Shown one piece after another: positions 5,934-8,011 of a stretch of 8,011 nt of DNA. Position numbers and translations under genes: made by a program. The DNA comes from Betaproteobacteria bacterium (lineage in GTDB: Bacteria; Pseudomonadota; Gammaproteobacteria; Burkholderiales; Burkholderiaceae), in NCBI GenBank assembly GCA_009921765.1, contig RFXC01000194.1, forward strand, positions 1-8,011. Reading direction: 5' to 3'. The number at the start of each line of letters is the position of its first letter. The stretch's first letter is position 1. A model generated the notes under the pieces. The model had not been told where the DNA came from. It saw only the letters and a list, made by a program, of their open reading frames with translations, and searched no databases.

Positions 5934-7490
5934 TTGAAATACACCGACCTGCGGGATTTCATCGCCCAACTTGAACGCACCGGCGAACTGCGCCGCATTG
6001 CCCTGCCGGTCTCGCCACAGTTCGACATGACCGAAATCGCCGACCGGGTTTTGCGGGCGCAGGGGCCCGCGCTTCTTTTCGAGCGGCCCCAACAGGGCGA
6101 GCGCTCGTGGCGTATCCCGGTGCTCGCCAACCTGTTCGGCACGCCCTACCGGGTCGCACTCGGCATGGGCGAATCGTCCACCGAGGCCCTGCGCGAGGTG
6201 GGCAAATTGCTGGCTGCGCTCAAGGAGCCCGAACCGCCTAAGGGCCTGCGCGATGCCTGGGAGAAGCTGCCGCTCCTGCGGCATGCGCTCACCATGAGCC
6301 CGCGCGAGGTTTCGAGCGCACCCTGCCAGCAGCAGGTCTTTGAAGGGCGAGAGGTCGATCTCGAGTCGCTGCCCATCCAGACCTGCTGGCCTGGCGACGC
6401 CGCGCCGCTCATCACCTGGGGGCTGGTGGTCACACGCGGCCCGGGCAAACCGCGCCAGAACCTCGGCATCTATCGCCAGCAGGTGCTGTCGCGCAACCAG
6501 ACCATCATGCGCTGGCTCGCGCACCGCGGCGGCGCGCTTGATTTCCGCGACCACGCAATCGCCCAGCCCGGTGTGCCCTTCCCCTTGGCGGTGGCGCTGG
6601 GCGCCGATCCGGCCACCATCCTGGGCGCGGTCACGCCAGTCCCCGACACGCTCTCCGAATATCAGTTTGCGGGGCTGCTGCGCGGCGGCCGCACCGAGAT
6701 CGTCCGCTGCATGGGGAGCGATCTGCGGGTGCCCGCCACCGCCGAGATCGTCCTTGAAGGCAGTCTGCGGCCCGACCCTGACGGCACGCTCACGCGCGCG
6801 CACGCCAACCGCCTCGGTTGGCGAGGCGAATTACCCGCCGCTGCGCTGACCGGCTGGGAAATGGCGCTGGAGGGCCCGTTTGGCGATCACACCGGCTACT
6901 ACAACGAACAGGACTGGTTCCCGGTCTTCACAATCGATCGAATCACCCAGCGACGCGAACCGATCTACCACAGCACCTACACCGGCAAGCCCCCCGATGA
7001 GCCAGCCATCCTGGGGGTGGCGCTGAACGAGGTGTTCGTGCCCATCCTGTGCCGGCAATTCACCGAGATCGTCGACTTCTATCTGCCGCCAGAGGGCTGT
7101 TCATACCGGCTCGCAGTGGTGTCGATGCGCAAGCAGTACCCGGGTCACGCCAAGCGCGTGATGTTTGGCATCTGGAGTTTTTTGCGTCAGTTCATGTACA
7201 CCAAGACCATCATCGTGGTCGACGACGACGTGAACGTGCGCGACTGGAAGGAAGTGATCTGGGCGCTCACCACCCGCGTTGACCCGGCGCGCGACACCAC
7301 GCTGGTCGAGAACACGCCGATCGATTATCTCGATTTCGCCTCGCCGGTCTCGGGGCTGGGCTCAAAGATGGGCATCGATGCCACCAACAAGTGGCCGGGC
7401 GAGACCACCCGGGAGTGGGGGCGACCCATTGTGATGGATGCCGCAGTCAAAGCCCGGGTCGATTCGCTGTGGGGGCAACTCGGGCTCTGA
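5934..7490 (+). CDS. ubiD: 4-hydroxy-3-polyprenylbenzoate decarboxylase UbiD
   Basis: This prenylated-FMN-dependent decarboxylase removes the carboxylate of 4-hydroxy-3-polyprenylbenzoate in ubiquinone synthesis; it needs UbiX for its cofactor. From TTG 5934 it is 518 residues and begins [13 protein letters not shown], matching the E. coli UbiD start region. [10 protein letters not shown] (174-183) holds N176, SEY holds E242, and [11 protein letters not shown] (313-323) holds D318, the counterparts of E. coli N175, E241 and proton donor D290. [15 protein letters not shown] (344-358) and the C-terminal [17 protein letters not shown] (464-480) are near-identical to E. coli. Between E242 and D318 it is 27 residues longer than E. 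coli. TTG 5934 is preferred because it sits where homologues have ATG; TTG 5895 has the better ribosome-binding site and would add 13 residues. It is divergent from the transglycosylase gene and convergent with dacB. Function is very secure; the start is not. Confidence 0.95.
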   Translation: MKYTDLRDFIAQLERTGELRRIALPVSPQFDMTEIADRVLRAQGPALLFERPQQGERSWRIPVLANLFGTPYRVALGMGESSTEALREVGKLLAALKEPEPPKGLRDAWEKLPLLRHALTMSPREVSSAPCQQQVFEGREVDLESLPIQTCWPGDAAPLITWGLVVTRGPGKPRQNLGIYRQQVLSRNQTIMRWLAHRGGALDFRDHAIAQPGVPFPLAVALGADPATILGAVTPVPDTLSEYQFAGLLRGGRTEIVRCMGSDLRVPATAEIVLEGSLRPDPDGTLTRAHANRLGWRGELPAAALTGWEMALEGPFGDHTGYYNEQDWFPVFTIDRITQRREPIYHSTYTGKPPDEPAILGVALNEVFVPILCRQFTEIVDFYLPPEGCSYRLAVVSMRKQYPGHAKRVMFGIWSFLRQFMYTKTIIVVDDDVNVRDWKEVIWALTTRVDPARDTTLVENTPIDYLDFASPVSGLGSKMGIDATNKWPGETTREWGRPIVMDAAVKARVDSLWGQLGL

Positions 7491-7493
7491 GCA

Positions 7494-7516
7494 ACGGGCG
7501 CCGACAGGCGCCCCGT
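7494..7516. terminator. Candidate bidirectional hairpin between convergent ubiD and dacB
   Basis: GGGCGCC (7496-7502), loop GACA and GGCGCCC (7507-7513) form a perfect 7-bp stem. Two more pairs (AC/GT) can be added with one bulged C at 7514. It starts 4-6 nt after the ubiD stop and ends at the dacB stop, the usual place for a shared terminator. Neither strand has a clear T-run after the stem, so it may act weakly, as an mRNA 3'-end stabiliser, or with Rho. Confidence 0.5.
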
Positions 7517-8011
7517 CAGCCGTTGTCGTAGACCCAGCGCAGGAAGGTATCCTGCGCCGGCTGCGCGCCCAGGATCTTCTCGCCATTGATGATCATCACC
7601 ACGGCATAGCGCCGGCCGGAGGCCGCATCCACATAGCCGGCAATCGACTTCACATCGCGCAGGCTCCCGGTCTTGATCCAGGCGCGGCCCGCGAGCGGGT
7701 GTCGCTGCAGTCGCGCTCGCATGGTGCCGTCGATGCCCACCTGTGGCAGCGTGAGACGAAACAAGTCTGCATGCGGGTTGCCGGCCGCATGAACCAGCAG
7801 CCGGGCGAGGCTCGCCGCACTGATCCGCTCCTCGCGCGAGAGCCCCGAGCCATTGTCGATCACCAGCTCCGGAAAATGCAGGCCGCGGCTGTCGAGCCAG
7901 CGCTGCACCATCTCGCGCATGCGCAGCGGTGAAGCAGGCTGAGCGGGCGTTGCGCTTGCCCCGAGCAGCACCTGACGGGTCATCACGTTGTTGCTGAACT
8001 TGTTGATGTCT
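7516..8011 (-). CDS. dacB: D-alanyl-D-alanine carboxypeptidase/endopeptidase PBP4 (DacB), 3' part
   Basis: The last 164 residues of a class C low-molecular-weight penicillin-binding protein (peptidase S13). It trims pentapeptide stems or cuts cross-links of periplasmic peptidoglycan. SNN (visible residues 6-8, in DINKFSNNVM) is the second active-site motif, and KTG (113-115, in AWIKTGSL) the third. IDNGSGLSREERISA (51-65) is the conserved stretch found between them in the family. The SxxK nucleophile motif, signal peptide and start codon lie beyond the right edge; E. coli PBP4 is 477 residues, so about two thirds is missing. The frame is open to the edge and stops at TGA 7516-7518. It converges on ubiD with a hairpin between. 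Nothing visible suggests a pseudogene. Confidence 0.93.
   Translation of the reverse strand, partial: DINKFSNNVMTRQVLLGASATPAQPASPLRMREMVQRWLDSRGLHFPELVIDNGSGLSREERISAASLARLLVHAAGNPHADLFRLTLPQVGIDGTMRARLQRHPLAGRAWIKTGSLRDVKSIAGYVDAASGRRYAVVMIINGEKILGAQPAQDTFLRWVYDNG

Noticed and set aside
5574..6803. A 409-codon open frame on the minus strand opposite ubiD
   Set aside because: UbiD on the plus strand is conserved at motif level throughout. The antisense translation shows no family motifs, and its extension into the intergenic region reflects only a lack of stops.
1..8011. Search by eye for tRNA, rRNA, CRISPR arrays, transposase genes, terminal inverted repeats or phage genes
   Set aside because: None seen. 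Nearly all of the window is accounted for by conserved chromosomal enzymes, and only short dyads and two-copy repeats were found.

Overview
This GC-rich window looks like the chromosome of a betaproteobacterium, possibly of the Rhodocyclales or Burkholderiales. The basis is codon usage dominated by G/C at third positions, and a UbiD protein and an SLT transglycosylase of the kind I associate with that class. The lineage is inferred from protein character and was not tested by a search. I see no rRNA, tRNA, insertion sequence, phage gene, CRISPR array or other sign of recent transfer.

Layout. Positions 1-2184 (minus) carry the first 728 codons of a large FAD/4Fe-4S 2-hydroxyacid dehydrogenase whose C-terminus lies off the left edge. 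A 145-bp divergent regulatory region with two perfect hairpins follows. Next come two plus-strand PLP-dependent aminotransferases joined by a 4-bp GTGA overlap: a class V serine/alanine-glyoxylate-type enzyme (2330-3556) and a class I/II aspartate-type enzyme (3553-4752). The second ends tail to tail, with a 4-bp overlap, against a membrane-anchored lytic transglycosylase on the minus strand (4749-5537). A roughly 400-bp divergent intergenic region separates this from ubiD (plus, ending at 7490). It holds a plausible leftward sigma70-type promoter, a GC palindrome, a T8 tract and short repeated motifs. A GC hairpin then sits between ubiD and the convergent 3' end of a dacB-like PBP4 gene, whose N-terminus lies off the right edge.

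How the genes may work together. The divergently placed oxidase and aminotransferase operon could form a route from a D-2-hydroxyacid (for example glycolate, D-lactate or 2-hydroxyglutarate) to its 2-oxoacid and on to an amino acid. This rests on context and family membership; the substrates cannot be read from the sequence. ubiD belongs to ubiquinone synthesis, and the oxidase probably passes electrons to the quinone pool, but that is only a general link. The transglycosylase and PBP4 both act on peptidoglycan but are separately oriented genes.

Overall the window is mostly ordinary housekeeping and accessory metabolism. The points most worth checking are the oxidase/aminotransferase module, an internal extension in UbiD relative to the E. 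coli enzyme, the choice between two TTG starts for ubiD, and the long ubiD/transglycosylase intergenic region. I found no convincing evidence of an undescribed system.
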